64,000 nucleotides of DNA from Cupriavidus basilensis (GCF_000876015.1 NZ_BBQM01000028.1:1-64000); one strand, 5' to 3'; positions 1 through 9,291 are shown, counted from the stretch's first letter. Numbers and translations: made by a program. The notes: generated by a model from the letters alone, not told the origin.

Positions 1-58
1 TGTAGGGCAAACGGGGCAGGCAACGATGACCCACCAGGAATCACACCGTGTCAATCTA

Positions 59-1138
59 TCAGTTCGCCCCGCATGGCTCCACAGGAGCGAGCATCGTCGC
101 GTTATGATGCGCGCCGGTCCAGTCCAGCACCACCTTGCCGCTGTTGCCCGACAGCATGGCCGCGAAGCCGGCCTGGAAGTCGTCCACGCCGAAGCGGTGC
201 GTGATCATGGGCGTCAGGTCGAGCCCGCTTTGCAGCATGGCGACCATCTTGTACCAGGTCTCGAACATCTCGCGGCCGTAGATGCCCTTGATCTCCAGGC
301 CCTTGAAGATGATCTGGTTCCAGTCGATCGCCATCTGCGACGGCGGGATGCCCAGCATGGCGATCTTGCCGCCGTGGTTCATGTGCTCGAGCATGGTGGC
401 GAACGCGCTCGGCACGCCCGACATCTCCATGCCGACGTCGAAACCCTCGGTCATGTGCAGCTCGGCGGCCACGTCCCCGAGGTTTTCATGCTGCACGTTG
501 ACCGCGCGCGTGGCGCCCATCCTGCGGGCCAGCGCGAGGCGGTAGTCGTTGACGTCGGTGATGACCACGTTGCGCGCGCCCACGTGGCGGGCGATGGCCG
601 CGGCCATGATGCCGATCGGGCCGGCGCCGGTGATGAGCACGTCCTCGCCCACGAGGTTGAACGACAGCGCGGTGTGGGTGGCGTTGCCGAACGGGTCGAA
701 GATGGCGGCGATCTCGTCCGGGATGTCGTCGGGGATGCGGAAGGCGTTGAAGGCGGGGATCACCAGGTATTCGGCGAAGGCGCCGGGCCGGTTGACGCCG
801 ACGCCGACCGAGTTGCGGCACAGGTGGCGGCGCCCGGCGCGGCAGTTGCGGCAGAAGCCGCAGGTGATGTGCCCCTCGCCAGAGACGCGGTCGCCGATGG
901 CCAGCCCGCGCACTTCCTGCCCGAGCGCGACGATCTCGCCCACGTATTCGTGCCCGACCTGCATCGGCACCGGGATGGTGTGCTGCGCCCACTCGTCCCA
1001 TTTCCAGATGTGGATGTCGGTGCCGCAGATGGCGGTCTGGCGGATGCGGATCATCACGTCGTTGTGGCCGACCTCCGGCACCGGCACGTCGGTCATGGCC
1101 AGGCCGGGCGCGCGTTCGGTCTTGGCGAGGGCTTTCAT
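59..1138 (-). CDS. tdh: L-threonine 3-dehydrogenase
   Basis: Zinc-dependent medium-chain dehydrogenase that oxidises L-threonine to 2-amino-3-ketobutyrate with NAD+ in the cytoplasm. Visible features are the catalytic zinc ligand Cys38 in AICGTDIH, the GHE motif at residues 62-64, the four structural-zinc cysteines (93, 96, 99, 107) and a Rossmann motif GAGPIGIMAA. The predicted 359 aa exceed the usual 341-343 aa because of about 16 extra C-terminal residues after VVLDWTG. It lies 47 bp downstream of kbl on the same strand, so the two steps of threonine-to-glycine conversion are probably one operon. The start is the ATG opening MKALAKTE, the family's standard N-terminus. Confidence 0.95.
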   Translation of the reverse strand: MKALAKTERAPGLAMTDVPVPEVGHNDVMIRIRQTAICGTDIHIWKWDEWAQHTIPVPMQVGHEYVGEIVALGQEVRGLAIGDRVSGEGHITCGFCRNCRAGRRHLCRNSVGVGVNRPGAFAEYLVIPAFNAFRIPDDIPDEIAAIFDPFGNATHTALSFNLVGEDVLITGAGPIGIMAAAIARHVGARNVVITDVNDYRLALARRMGATRAVNVQHENLGDVAAELHMTEGFDVGMEMSGVPSAFATMLEHMNHGGKIAMLGIPPSQMAIDWNQIIFKGLEIKGIYGREMFETWYKMVAMLQSGLDLTPMITHRFGVDDFQAGFAAMLSGNSGKVVLDWTGAHHNATMLAPVEPCGAN

Positions 1139-1185
1139 GGCTGGACTCCTTGCTGTGCTGTCCTGTACCGATGCGGCGCGCGGGC

Positions 1186-2388
1186 TCAGGCGATGGCGCC
1201 GAAGCGCCGGCCGACCCTGGCGAACGCGGCGACCGCGCGTTCGATGTGCTCCGCGCTGTGCGCGGCGCTCATCTGCGTGCGGATGCGCGCGCGGCCCTTG
1301 GGCACCACCGGGAACGAGAAGCCGACCACGTACACGTGCTCGGCCAGCAGCGCGTCGGCCATGCTGGTGGCCAGCGCGGCGTCGCCCAGCATGACCGGGA
1401 TGATCGGGTGCTGGCCCGGCACCAGCGTGAAGCCCAGCGCGCTCATCTCGCGGCGGAAGTGCTCGCCGTTCTCGCGCACGCGCCGGCGCAGCGCGGCGCC
1501 TTCGTCGCTGGCCAGCAGCGCCAGCACCTTGAGCGTGGCCGCGGCGATGCTCGGCGCCAGCGAGTTGGAGAACAGGTAGGGGCGCGAGCGCTGCCGCAGC
1601 AGGTCCACGATCTCGCGGTGCGCCGCCACGTAGCCGCCGGACGCGCCGCCCAGCGCCTTGCCCAGCGTGCCGGTGATGATGTCCACGCGCCCCTCCACGC
1701 CGCACAGCTCGGGCGTGCCGCGCCCGTGCGCGCCGACGAAGCCGACCGCGTGCGAGTCGTCCACCATCACCAGCGCGCCGTACTGGTCCGCCAGGTCGCA
1801 GATCGCGCGCAGGTCGGCGATGATGCCGTCCATCGAGAACACGCCGTCGGTGGCGATCAGCTTGAAGCGCGCGCCGGCGGCGTCGGCCTCCCGCAGGCGC
1901 GCCTCCAGGTCGGCCATGTCGTTGTTGCGGTAACGGTAGCGCCTGGCCTTGCACAGGCGCACGCCGTCGATGATGCTGGCGTGGTTGAGCTCGTCGCTGA
2001 TGACTGCGTCCTGGTCGTCGAGCAGCGTCTCGAACAGGCCGCCGTTGGCGTCGAAGCAGCTCGAGTAGAGGATGCTGTCGCCGGTGCCGAGGAAGCGCGC
2101 GAGCGCGGCCTCCAGCGTCTTGTGCACCGACTGCGTGCCGCAGATGAAGCGCACCGACGCCATGCCGAAGCCGTCCTCCTCCAGCCCGCGCCGCGCCGCC
2201 TCGATCAGGCGCGCGTCGTCGGCCAGGCCGAGGTAGTTGTTGGCGCAGAAATTCAGCACCCGCTCGCCGCCGGCCAGCCGGATGTCGGCCGCCTGCGGGC
2301 TGGCGATCACGCGCTCGGCCTTGTGGAAGCCGTCGGCGCGGATGGTGTCGAGGGTGTCGCGGAGATGGGAAAGATAACGGTCGCGCAT
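1186..2388 (-). CDS. kbl: 2-amino-3-ketobutyrate CoA ligase (glycine C-acetyltransferase)
   Basis: PLP-dependent alpha-oxoamine synthase that cleaves 2-amino-3-ketobutyrate with CoA to glycine and acetyl-CoA, the second step after Tdh. The 400-residue protein has the PLP lysine at residue 244 in GTLGKALGG, the same number as in the E. coli enzyme, plus the DDSHAVGF motif near residue 211. The start was set at MRDRYLSH because an AGGGGA Shine-Dalgarno sequence sits just upstream; an in-frame ATG ten codons earlier lacks one. It precedes tdh on the same strand, and a TetR gene lies 115 bp upstream in the same direction. Confidence 0.95.
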   Translation of the reverse strand: MRDRYLSHLRDTLDTIRADGFHKAERVIASPQAADIRLAGGERVLNFCANNYLGLADDARLIEAARRGLEEDGFGMASVRFICGTQSVHKTLEAALARFLGTGDSILYSSCFDANGGLFETLLDDQDAVISDELNHASIIDGVRLCKARRYRYRNNDMADLEARLREADAAGARFKLIATDGVFSMDGIIADLRAICDLADQYGALVMVDDSHAVGFVGAHGRGTPELCGVEGRVDIITGTLGKALGGASGGYVAAHREIVDLLRQRSRPYLFSNSLAPSIAAATLKVLALLASDEGAALRRRVRENGEHFRREMSALGFTLVPGQHPIIPVMLGDAALATSMADALLAEHVYVVGFSFPVVPKGRARIRTQMSAAHSAEHIERAVAAFARVGRRFGAIA

Positions 2389-2503
2389 GGGATCCCCTGG
2401 CGTGGTGGTTTCGTGCAATGCCCAGAATGCCAGCGCCTATGGTATGCCCGATGCCGCGCGCGCGCAGGAAAATGTCGTGCCGCCCTCGCCACCCGCGCCG
2501 ACC

Positions 2504-3229
2504 TCAGGGCTGCGGCGCTTCCGCCCTGGCCACGCTGGCCGCGACTTGCGGGCAGCCCGGCGCGCCGGCGCGCGCCTCGCCGAAATTGCACAGGTAGCTC
2601 ATCACCATGTCCGGCACGTGGCGCAGCCGCGAGGCCACGCGCTCGGGCGCGCCGAGGTCCACGCCGAGCACGAAGGACAAGGTGTAGCGGTTCGAGATGA
2701 AGTACGAGCCCAGGCCGGAGATCGACACATACAGATCCACCCAGTCCGCGTCGGGGCGGAACACGCCCTGCGCCTTGCCGCGCTCGAGGATTTCCGCCAG
2801 CGCGCTCTTGAGCGGGTTGAACATGGCGGGAATGACCTTGGACTGGCGGATGTGCTCGGCCTTGTGCAGGTTCTCGGTGCCCAGCAGCAGGATGAATTCG
2901 GGCTGCTCGACGAAATGCTGGATGGTGTGCATCACCAGCGCGCGCATGTCGTCGACCGGGTTGTCGCCGGTCAGGCCGAGCTCGTTCTGGCGCTCGCGCA
3001 TGGCGGCATAGGCGCGCTCCATGACTTCGATGAACAGCGCTTCCTTGCTGTCGAAGTAGTGGTAGACGAGGTTCTTGCTGATCTTGCTGCGCGCGACAAT
3101 GCTGTCGACGCGCGCGCCGTCGAAGCCCTTGGCGGCGAATTCCTTCGACGCCATCTGCAGGATTTTTTCGCGCGTGGCCTGGGCATCGCGAGGCTTGGGC
3201 TTGCGCGCGGTCTTGGCGGTGGCTGGCAT
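2504..3229 (-). CDS. TetR/AcrR family transcriptional regulator
   Basis: A 241-aa repressor-type regulator. Residues 16-65 form the TetR DNA-binding domain (ATREKILQMASKEFAAKG, then the helix-turn-helix and the typical LVYHYFDSKEALF). The remainder is the variable ligand-binding domain with no recognisable ligand signature. The start is the ATG before PATAKTARK, preceded by AAGGA; longer in-frame starts would run through the regulatory region. The gene is divergent from hyuAB, and two related inverted repeats in the 280-bp gap, one on top of the hyuA promoter, make it the likely regulator of hyuAB and of itself. It could also be read into kbl-tdh, 115 bp downstream. Confidence 0.88.
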   Translation of the reverse strand: MPATAKTARKPKPRDAQATREKILQMASKEFAAKGFDGARVDSIVARSKISKNLVYHYFDSKEALFIEVMERAYAAMRERQNELGLTGDNPVDDMRALVMHTIQHFVEQPEFILLLGTENLHKAEHIRQSKVIPAMFNPLKSALAEILERGKAQGVFRPDADWVDLYVSISGLGSYFISNRYTLSFVLGVDLGAPERVASRLRHVPDMVMSYLCNFGEARAGAPGCPQVAASVARAEAPQP

Positions 3230-3282
3230 GGCGAGGGGTTCCTTGAAGTTGTGCGGGGCGCTGCGCCGCGATGGTGCGTGCG

Positions 3283-3298
3283 CTAACCAGATGGTTAG
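3283..3298. promoter_or_regulatory. Candidate TetR operator on the tetR side
   Basis: Perfect inverted repeat CTAACCA-GA-TGGTTAG in the tetR/hyuA intergenic region, 54 bp upstream of the tetR start codon. It touches a possible tetR -10 element (TACACT on the minus strand, 3297-3302). Its half-sites share the CTAA/TTAG core with the dyad at 3405-3418. Binding by the adjacent TetR is inferred. Confidence 0.5.
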
Positions 3299-3375
3299 TG
3301 TACACCGCCCGCCGTGCACAAAAACCATGCGCAAAGCCTTGCCAGGCAACATTCTTGTGCTCCGTGAAAACCCGG

Positions 3376-3404
3376 TTGACAAGCAAAAACCGGTCTTCTA
3401 TTGT
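3376..3404 (+). promoter_or_regulatory. Near-consensus sigma-70 promoter of hyuAB operon
   Basis: A perfect -35 box TTGACA (3376-3381) is separated by 17 bp from TATTGT (3399-3404), a 4/6 match to the -10 consensus. It gives a leader of about 100 nt before the hyuA ATG, which has GGAGAGG just upstream. Such a strong promoter is unusual in this GC-rich window and would need a repressor. Confidence 0.6.
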
Positions 3405-3418
3405 ACTGACTAGTTAGT
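3405..3418. promoter_or_regulatory. Candidate TetR operator over the hyuA promoter start point
   Basis: Imperfect dyad ACTGACTAGTTAGT (ACTNACTAGTNAGT symmetry) begins directly after the -10 element and so covers the expected transcription start. Half-sites resemble those of the inverted repeat at 3283-3298. Repression by the divergent TetR protein is the simplest reading but is inferred. Confidence 0.5.
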
Positions 3419-3509
3419 TAGCTGATGAATCGGTGCGCGGTCCCGGGCAAGGGCTCGCGCGGCACGGGCAAGTCGCCCGCGCCTCACAAACCTGGAATCT
3501 GGAGAGGAC

Positions 3510-5645
3510 ATGGTTCAAGCAGGAAGCAAGGCGGGCGTGCGCGTCGGCTGCGACATCGGCGGTACTTTCACGGACATCGTCCTGGCCATGCCGGACGGCC
3601 GCCTGTTCGTCAACAAGACCTCGACCACGCCGCACGACCTCGGCGAGGCCATCGTGACCGGCCTGGGGGCGCTGATCGCGCAGGCCGGCATCGCGCCGGG
3701 CGACATTACCGAGATCGTGCACGGCACCACCACGGCCTCCAACACCATCCTGCAGAAGGTCGGCGCGCGCACCGGCGTGCTGACCACGGCGGGTTTCCGC
3801 GACGTGCTGGAGATCGGCCGCATCCGCACGCCCACCATGTTCGACCTGGGCTGGCAGAAGCCGCTGCCGCTGGCGCCGCGGCGCTACCGCCGCGGCCTCA
3901 ACGAGCGCATCGACGCGCGCGGCAACATCGTGGTGCCGCTCGACGCCGACGAGGTGCTGCGCGTGGCGCGCGGGCTGGTGGAAGAGGGCGTGGAGGCGCT
4001 GGCGATCTGCTTCATCAACAGCTATATCAACCCGGCGCACGAACTCGCGGCCAAGGCGAGCCTGGAGCGGGAGTTCCCGCGCCTGCTGGTGACCGCATCG
4101 TGCGACGTGCTGCCGGAGATCAAGGAATACGAGCGCACCAGCACGACCGTGGTGAACGCCTACATCCTGCCGGCCATGCGCACCTACCTGCGCCGCCTCA
4201 AGGACGACCTCGGCCGCATGGGCGTGACCGCGTCGCTGCAGGTGATGGCCTCCAACGGCGGCATGATGGGCGTGGGCAGCGCCAGCGACAAGCCGGTGTT
4301 CGCGGTGGCCTCCGGCCCGGCCGGCGGCGTGGCCGGCGCGGCGCGGATCGGCGCGCTCGGCGGCGGCCGCGACCTGATCGTGTTCGACATGGGCGGCACC
4401 ACCGCCAAGGCTTCCATCATCACCGACGGCGTGCCGTCGCTGACCACCGAATACGAGTTCCGCGACGGCATCAGCGCGCCGAGCCGCTTCGTCAAGGGCG
4501 GCGGCTATGTGCTCAAGGTGCCCGCCATCGACATCGCCGAGGTGGGCGCGGGCGGCGGCTCGCTGGCGTGGATCGATGCCGGCGGCCTGCTGTGCGTGGG
4601 GCCGGAATCGGCCGGCGCCAACCCGGGTCCGGCCTGCTACGGCCGCGGCAACGACCGCCCCACCGTGACCGACGCCAACATGGTGCTCGGTTATCTCAAT
4701 CCCACAGCGCTCGCCGGCGGCAGCCTCAAGGTGGACCCGGCGCAGTCGGCGCGCGCCATCGACACGCACATCGGCGCGCCGCTCGGCCTCGACACGCTGG
4801 CCGCCGCGCACGGCATCCGCCACGTGGCCAACGTCAGCATGGCGCGCGCGCTGCGCGCCGTGACGGTGGAGCGCGGGCGCGATCCGCGCGACATGACCAT
4901 GATCGCCTTCGGCGGCGGCGGCCCGCTGCACGCGGTGGACGTGGCCATGCTGCTGGGCATCCGGCGCGTGATCGCGCCGGTCATGGCGGGCGTGTTCTGC
5001 TCGGCCGGCATGCTGTGCGCCGACGCCGAGCACAACTTCGTCAAGGCCATCCTGCGCCCGCTGGCCGAGTGCGACGCGGCCGGCATCGGCGCGGTGATCG
5101 CGGAACTGCGCCAGCAAGGCCAGGAGGTGCTCGCGCTGGAAGGCTACGGACGGGAGGCGGTGGAGATCGCCGTGGGCATCGACCTGCGCTACCTGGGCCA
5201 GAGCTCGGAGCTGACCATCCCGCTGGCGGGCGGACGGGACGGCAGCGTGCCCGACGCCGCCGCCATCGCGCAACTGGTGGAAGACTTCGGCGCGCTCTAC
5301 CAGCAGACCTTCGGCTACCGCAACGACGAGCCGCTCGAACTGGTCAACATCCGCCTGAGCGCCTACGGCCGCAGCGACCAGCGGCTGGACTTCGACGCCA
5401 TCCAGGTGGACGCCAGCGCGCTGCACGGCGTGGCCGGCACGCGCCCGGTGAGCTTCGGGCGCGGCCAGGCACCGCGCGAAACGCTGCTGGTGCCGCGCTC
5501 GGCCATCACCGCGGCGCCGCGCCAGGGCCCGCTTGTCATCGAGTCCTACGACACCACCATCGTGGTGCCGCCCGGCGCCTCGGCGCGCGCCGACAAGATC
5601 GGCAACATCATCATCGACATCGACAGCCCCCAGGAGGCAGCATGA
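3510..5645 (+). CDS. hyuA: Hydantoinase/oxoprolinase family protein, subunit A
   Basis: The 711-aa protein belongs to the hydantoinase A / 5-oxoprolinase N-terminal family, which uses ATP to open cyclic amides or, in relatives, to carboxylate ketones. Sequence marks are the N-terminal actin-like phosphate motif CDIGGTFTDIVLA, VHGTTTASNTIL near residue 70, and the second nucleotide motif FDMGGTTAKAS near residue 290. GGAGAGG lies three bases before the ATG. Its stop overlaps the hyuB start by ATGA, so the subunits are translationally coupled. Substrate specificity (N-methylhydantoin, 5-oxoproline, acetophenone or others) cannot be told from sequence alone. Confidence 0.9.
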   Translation: MVQAGSKAGVRVGCDIGGTFTDIVLAMPDGRLFVNKTSTTPHDLGEAIVTGLGALIAQAGIAPGDITEIVHGTTTASNTILQKVGARTGVLTTAGFRDVLEIGRIRTPTMFDLGWQKPLPLAPRRYRRGLNERIDARGNIVVPLDADEVLRVARGLVEEGVEALAICFINSYINPAHELAAKASLEREFPRLLVTASCDVLPEIKEYERTSTTVVNAYILPAMRTYLRRLKDDLGRMGVTASLQVMASNGGMMGVGSASDKPVFAVASGPAGGVAGAARIGALGGGRDLIVFDMGGTTAKASIITDGVPSLTTEYEFRDGISAPSRFVKGGGYVLKVPAIDIAEVGAGGGSLAWIDAGGLLCVGPESAGANPGPACYGRGNDRPTVTDANMVLGYLNPTALAGGSLKVDPAQSARAIDTHIGAPLGLDTLAAAHGIRHVANVSMARALRAVTVERGRDPRDMTMIAFGGGGPLHAVDVAMLLGIRRVIAPVMAGVFCSAGMLCADAEHNFVKAILRPLAECDAAGIGAVIAELRQQGQEVLALEGYGREAVEIAVGIDLRYLGQSSELTIPLAGGRDGSVPDAAAIAQLVEDFGALYQQTFGYRNDEPLELVNIRLSAYGRSDQRLDFDAIQVDASALHGVAGTRPVSFGRGQAPRETLLVPRSAITAAPRQGPLVIESYDTTIVVPPGASARADKIGNIIIDIDSPQEAA

Positions 5646-7375
5646 GCACGCAGTTCGACCCGGTGACCTTCGCGGTCGTCAAGAACGCGATGGATTCCAT
5701 CGTCGACGAAGTGGCCTACACGGTCATCCGCACCGCGCGCTCCGAGATCGTCAAGGACGTGATGGACTACTCCGCCGCCATCTGCGACCGCCACGGCCGC
5801 ATGGTGGCGCAGGCCAAGACCATCGCGCTGCACCTGGGCGCCATTCCCGAGGCGATGGAAGCGGTGCGGGCGCGCTACGGCGACGCGCTGCGGCCCGGCG
5901 ACGCAGTCATCGTCAACGACCCGTACCAGGGCGGCATGCACCTGCCGGACATCTTCATGTTCGTGCCGTTCTTCTACCGCGGCGAGCTGGAAGGCTGGTG
6001 CGTGGTGATCTGCCACCACACCGACGTGGGCGGCCGCGTGCCGGGCTCCAACGCCAGCGATTCCACCGAGATCTACCAGGAGGGCCTGCGCATCCCGGTG
6101 CTCAAGCTGTACGAGGCCGGCCAGGTCAACGACACGCTCGAGCGCATCATCGCGCAGAACGTGCGCGTGCCGGACCGCGTGCTGGGCGACCTCAAGGCGC
6201 AGTACGCCGCCACCCAGGTCGGCGTGCGCGAGCTGACCGCGCTGTTCGACCGCTACGGCCGCGCGGACACGCGCGCCTACCTGAACGAGCTGCTGGACTA
6301 TGCCGAGCGCCTCACGCGCGAGGAAATCCGCGGATGGCCCAAGGGCACCTTCCACTTCACCGACTACATCGACGACGACGGCCTCTCGCCCGAGCCGATC
6401 CCGATCCGCGTGGCGCTGACCGTGCACGACGACCACGTCAGCGCGGACTACACTGGCTCGTCGCCGCAGGTGCGCGCGGCCATCAACTCCACGCTGTCGT
6501 ACACCAGGTCGTGCACCTACCTGAGCGTGCGCTGCGCGCTCAAGGGCGACGTGCCCAACAACGCGGGCGTGTTCCGCTGCATCGAGGTGCGCGTGCCCGA
6601 AGGCTCGGTACTCAACCCGCTGCCGCCCAGCGCGGTGGCGGCGCGCGCGCTGACCGGCTACCGCGTGTTCGACGCCATGCTCGGCGCGCTCGCGCAGATC
6701 GTGCCGGACCGCATTCCCGCCGCCGGCGAAGGCGGCAACACCGTGGTGTGCCTGTCCGGCAAGGGCGACAACGGCAAGCCGTACATCATCGTCGACATGA
6801 TCTGCGGCGCCTGGGGCGGGCGTCCGGCCAGCGACGGCATCGAGGCCATCACCAACGCCTCGCAGAACCTCTCCAACACGCCGGTGGAAACGCTCGAGGC
6901 GCAGCATCCGGTGCGCGTGGAAGCCTACGAGCTGGTCGAGGATTCCTGCGGCGCGGGCCAGTTCCGCGGCGGCCTCGGCATCCGCCGCAGCTACCGCGTG
7001 CTGGCGCCGGACGCGCTGCTGCAGCTGCGCGCGGACCGCATGAAGTTCTCGCCATACGGCCTGGCCGGCGGCGGGGCGGCCAGCCCGGCACGCAACCTGC
7101 TTGAGCACGACGGGGCCACCACCGAGCTGCCGAGCAAGGTCGGCATGACGATCGCGCGCGGCGACCTGGTCACGCACATCCAGCCCGGCGGCGGCGGCTT
7201 CGGCGATCCGCTCGCGCGCGACTTCGCGCGCATCCGCGAGGACGTGTGGAACCACAAGCTCAGCGCGGCCTTCGTGCGCGAGCACTACCAGGCGGTGGCG
7301 GACCCGGCCACCGGCGAGGTCGACGCCGCGGCCACCGCCGCGCTGCGCGCGCGGCGGCTGGCGAAGGCGGCGTAG
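5642..7375 (+). CDS. hyuB: Hydantoinase/oxoprolinase family protein, subunit B
   Basis: The 577-aa partner subunit of HyuA. It shows the family features: N-terminal DPVTFAVVKNAMDSIVDE, the conserved DPYQGGMHLPDI block, the HTDVGGRVPGSN motif near residue 125 followed by EIYQEGLRIP, and a glycine-rich C-terminal IQPGGGGFGDP. The ATG overlaps the hyuA stop by 4 nt. The two subunits form an ATP-dependent amidase- or carboxylase-type complex in the cytoplasm. The downstream ABC importer, in the same orientation after 120 bp, probably supplies the substrate. Confidence 0.9.
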   Translation: MSTQFDPVTFAVVKNAMDSIVDEVAYTVIRTARSEIVKDVMDYSAAICDRHGRMVAQAKTIALHLGAIPEAMEAVRARYGDALRPGDAVIVNDPYQGGMHLPDIFMFVPFFYRGELEGWCVVICHHTDVGGRVPGSNASDSTEIYQEGLRIPVLKLYEAGQVNDTLERIIAQNVRVPDRVLGDLKAQYAATQVGVRELTALFDRYGRADTRAYLNELLDYAERLTREEIRGWPKGTFHFTDYIDDDGLSPEPIPIRVALTVHDDHVSADYTGSSPQVRAAINSTLSYTRSCTYLSVRCALKGDVPNNAGVFRCIEVRVPEGSVLNPLPPSAVAARALTGYRVFDAMLGALAQIVPDRIPAAGEGGNTVVCLSGKGDNGKPYIIVDMICGAWGGRPASDGIEAITNASQNLSNTPVETLEAQHPVRVEAYELVEDSCGAGQFRGGLGIRRSYRVLAPDALLQLRADRMKFSPYGLAGGGAASPARNLLEHDGATTELPSKVGMTIARGDLVTHIQPGGGGFGDPLARDFARIREDVWNHKLSAAFVREHYQAVADPATGEVDAAATAALRARRLAKAA

Positions 7376-7414
7376 GCCGGCGCAGGCCGTCGATACGGCA
7401 GCGCTCGCGCAGCA

Positions 7415-7446
7415 GGATTCACGCTTTCACGGATTCACGGTCACAC
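7415..7446 (+). repeat. Four imperfect 8-bp tandem units between hyuB and the transporter genes
   Basis: The gap holds GGATTCAC, GCTTTCAC, GGATTCAC and GGTCACAC head to tail. Units 1 and 3 are identical. No terminator or clear promoter is visible in this 120-bp gap, so the transporter genes may be co-transcribed with hyuAB. Confidence 0.5.
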
Positions 7447-7495
7447 CGGAGGCGGGTACACATCGAGACCCGCCCACGCCCACAAGGAAACTACG

Positions 7496-8500
7496 ATGCG
7501 TTCTTCTGTCATGAAACTGGCCTGGCGCGTCTGCGCGGCCGCCGCGACATCGATGCTGCTGACCGCCGCCTGCGCGGCGCAGGCTGCCGACCAGAAGCTG
7601 CTGGTGCGGATGGATTACTCGCCGTGGGGCATGCATGCGGCCATGCACCTCGCCAGGCAAAAAGGCTGGTTCCAGGAGGCCGGGCTCGATGTGGAGGTGC
7701 AGGACGGCACCGGCACCATCAACACGCTGCAGCTGCTGGCCGCCGGCCAGGCCGACGTGGGCCAGGTGCAGCTCGGCACGATGGCGGTGGCCAGGGAAAA
7801 CGGGCTGGAGCTGATGTCCATCGCCGGCTTCGCGCGCAAGGGCGACCTTGCCGTGATGGTGGACGAGAAGCTCGGCGTGAAGTCGGTGCAGGACCTGATC
7901 GGCAAGAAGCTGGTGTGCTTCACCACCAGCCCTTGGGCGCCGTTCATCGATCCCTACTTCAAGGCCAACGGCATCGCCAAGGGCAAGGCCAGCATCGTGA
8001 TGGTGTCGCCGGCGGCGATGATCTCCACCTACGCCTCGGGCAACAGCGACGGCTTCCTCTCGCAGGCGCCGTTCGGCCAGCCGATGGTGTCCAAGGTGCG
8101 ACCGGCCAAGGCGCTGCTGCTGTCCGACAGCGGCATCAACTTCCCCAGCTACGGCCTGGTGGCGACGCCGCAGCGGCTGGCCGAGAAGGGCGCGGCGATC
8201 AGGAAGTTCACCCAGATCCAGGTGCGTGCGTGGGAATACATCTACAACGGCCACATCGACGAAGGCGTGGCGGCGATCCAGGCGCAGCGCCCCAACGTCA
8301 AGCTCGACCCGCAGATCCTGCAGGCGCAGATCCAGGCCTACCGCCCGTTCTTCGACAGCCCCACGCAGAAGAGCCTGCCGTTCGGCCGCCAGGACGACGC
8401 CGACTGGGCCGCCGCGATCCGCTCGATGGAGCAGGCCGGCATGATCAAGCCCGGGCACAAGCCCGCCGACTACTACACCAACGCCATGCTGGCGAACTAG
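7496..8500 (+). CDS. NitT/TauT-type ABC transporter substrate-binding protein
   Basis: A 334-aa periplasmic binding protein of the SsuA/THI5 (NMT1-like) family. An N-terminal signal peptide (basic MRSSVMKLAWR, then a hydrophobic stretch ending ACAAQA-ADQ) is followed by the typical opening VRMDYSPWGMHAAMHLARQKG and GLDVEVQDG. A helper ATPase and permease follow with gaps of 17 and 13 bp, completing an importer. Family members bind nitrate, taurine, aliphatic sulfonates, pyrimidine precursors or aromatic anions. Placement behind hyuAB suggests a hydantoin- or lactam-like ligand, which is inference. Confidence 0.88.
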   Translation: MRSSVMKLAWRVCAAAATSMLLTAACAAQAADQKLLVRMDYSPWGMHAAMHLARQKGWFQEAGLDVEVQDGTGTINTLQLLAAGQADVGQVQLGTMAVARENGLELMSIAGFARKGDLAVMVDEKLGVKSVQDLIGKKLVCFTTSPWAPFIDPYFKANGIAKGKASIVMVSPAAMISTYASGNSDGFLSQAPFGQPMVSKVRPAKALLLSDSGINFPSYGLVATPQRLAEKGAAIRKFTQIQVRAWEYIYNGHIDEGVAAIQAQRPNVKLDPQILQAQIQAYRPFFDSPTQKSLPFGRQDDADWAAAIRSMEQAGMIKPGHKPADYYTNAMLAN

Positions 8501-8517
8501 GCGCGGGAGACGGAAAG

Positions 8518-9291
8518 ATGTCGGCATTCCTGCAGATCGGCCAGCTCAACAAGATCTATCACTCGCAGCGCGAGCCGCTTTACGCGCTCAAGGACGTCAG
8601 CCTCGACATCGAGGAAGGCGAGTTCGTCAGCATCGTCGGGCCCAGCGGCTGCGGCAAGAGCACGCTGCTCAAGTGCGTGGCCGGGCTGGAGCCCATCTCC
8701 AGCGGCCACCTCGCGCTGCAGGGCGACCCCATCGTGGGGCCGCCCGCCAACATGGGCGTGGTGTTCCAGCGCGACCTGCTGCTGGACTGGCGCACCATCC
8801 TCGACAACGTGCTGATCGCCGCCGAGTTCCACGACCTCGACCGGCGCGATTTCGAGGAACGCGCGCGCGCCGTGCTCAACCTGTTCGGCCTCGGCGCGTT
8901 CGCCAGCCGCTACCCGTGGGAACTCTCCGGCGGCATGCGCCAGCGCGCCTCGATCTGCCGCGCGCTGCTGGTGGACCCGCAACTGCTGCTGATGGACGAG
9001 CCGTTCGGCGCGCTCGACCCGTTCACGCGCGACGACCTCAACGAAGAGCTGCAGCGCACCTGGCTGGCCACCGGCAAGACCGTGCTGTTCATCACGCACT
9101 CGATCTCCGAGGCCGTCTACCTGAGCGACCGGGTGGTGGTGATGTCGCGCAATCCCGGCGGCGTCGCCGCGGTGATTCCGATCGAGCTGGAGCGCCCGCG
9201 CGGGCTGGCGGTGCGGGAAACCGAAGCGTTCGCGGGCTATGTCGCGCAGATCCGCCAGATCTTCCGCGAGCTTGGCATCTACAGGGGATGA
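8518..9291 (+). CDS. NitT/TauT-type ABC transporter ATP-binding protein
   Basis: The 257-aa cytoplasmic ATPase has Walker A GPSGCGKST at residues 41-49, the signature LSGGMRQR near residue 140, Walker B LLLMDEP and the switch region FITHSISEAVYL. This last motif is characteristic of the SsuB/TauB group. The ATG directly after GGAAAG was chosen as the start. It sits between the substrate-binding protein and permease genes with very short gaps, so it is translated from one message. Confidence 0.93.
   Translation: MSAFLQIGQLNKIYHSQREPLYALKDVSLDIEEGEFVSIVGPSGCGKSTLLKCVAGLEPISSGHLALQGDPIVGPPANMGVVFQRDLLLDWRTILDNVLIAAEFHDLDRRDFEERARAVLNLFGLGAFASRYPWELSGGMRQRASICRALLVDPQLLLMDEPFGALDPFTRDDLNEELQRTWLATGKTVLFITHSISEAVYLSDRVVVMSRNPGGVAAVIPIELERPRGLAVRETEAFAGYVAQIRQIFRELGIYRG

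Noticed and set aside
3414..5426. 670-codon minus-strand open frame opposite hyuA
   Set aside because: Composition-driven shadow frame; would also cover the mapped promoter region.
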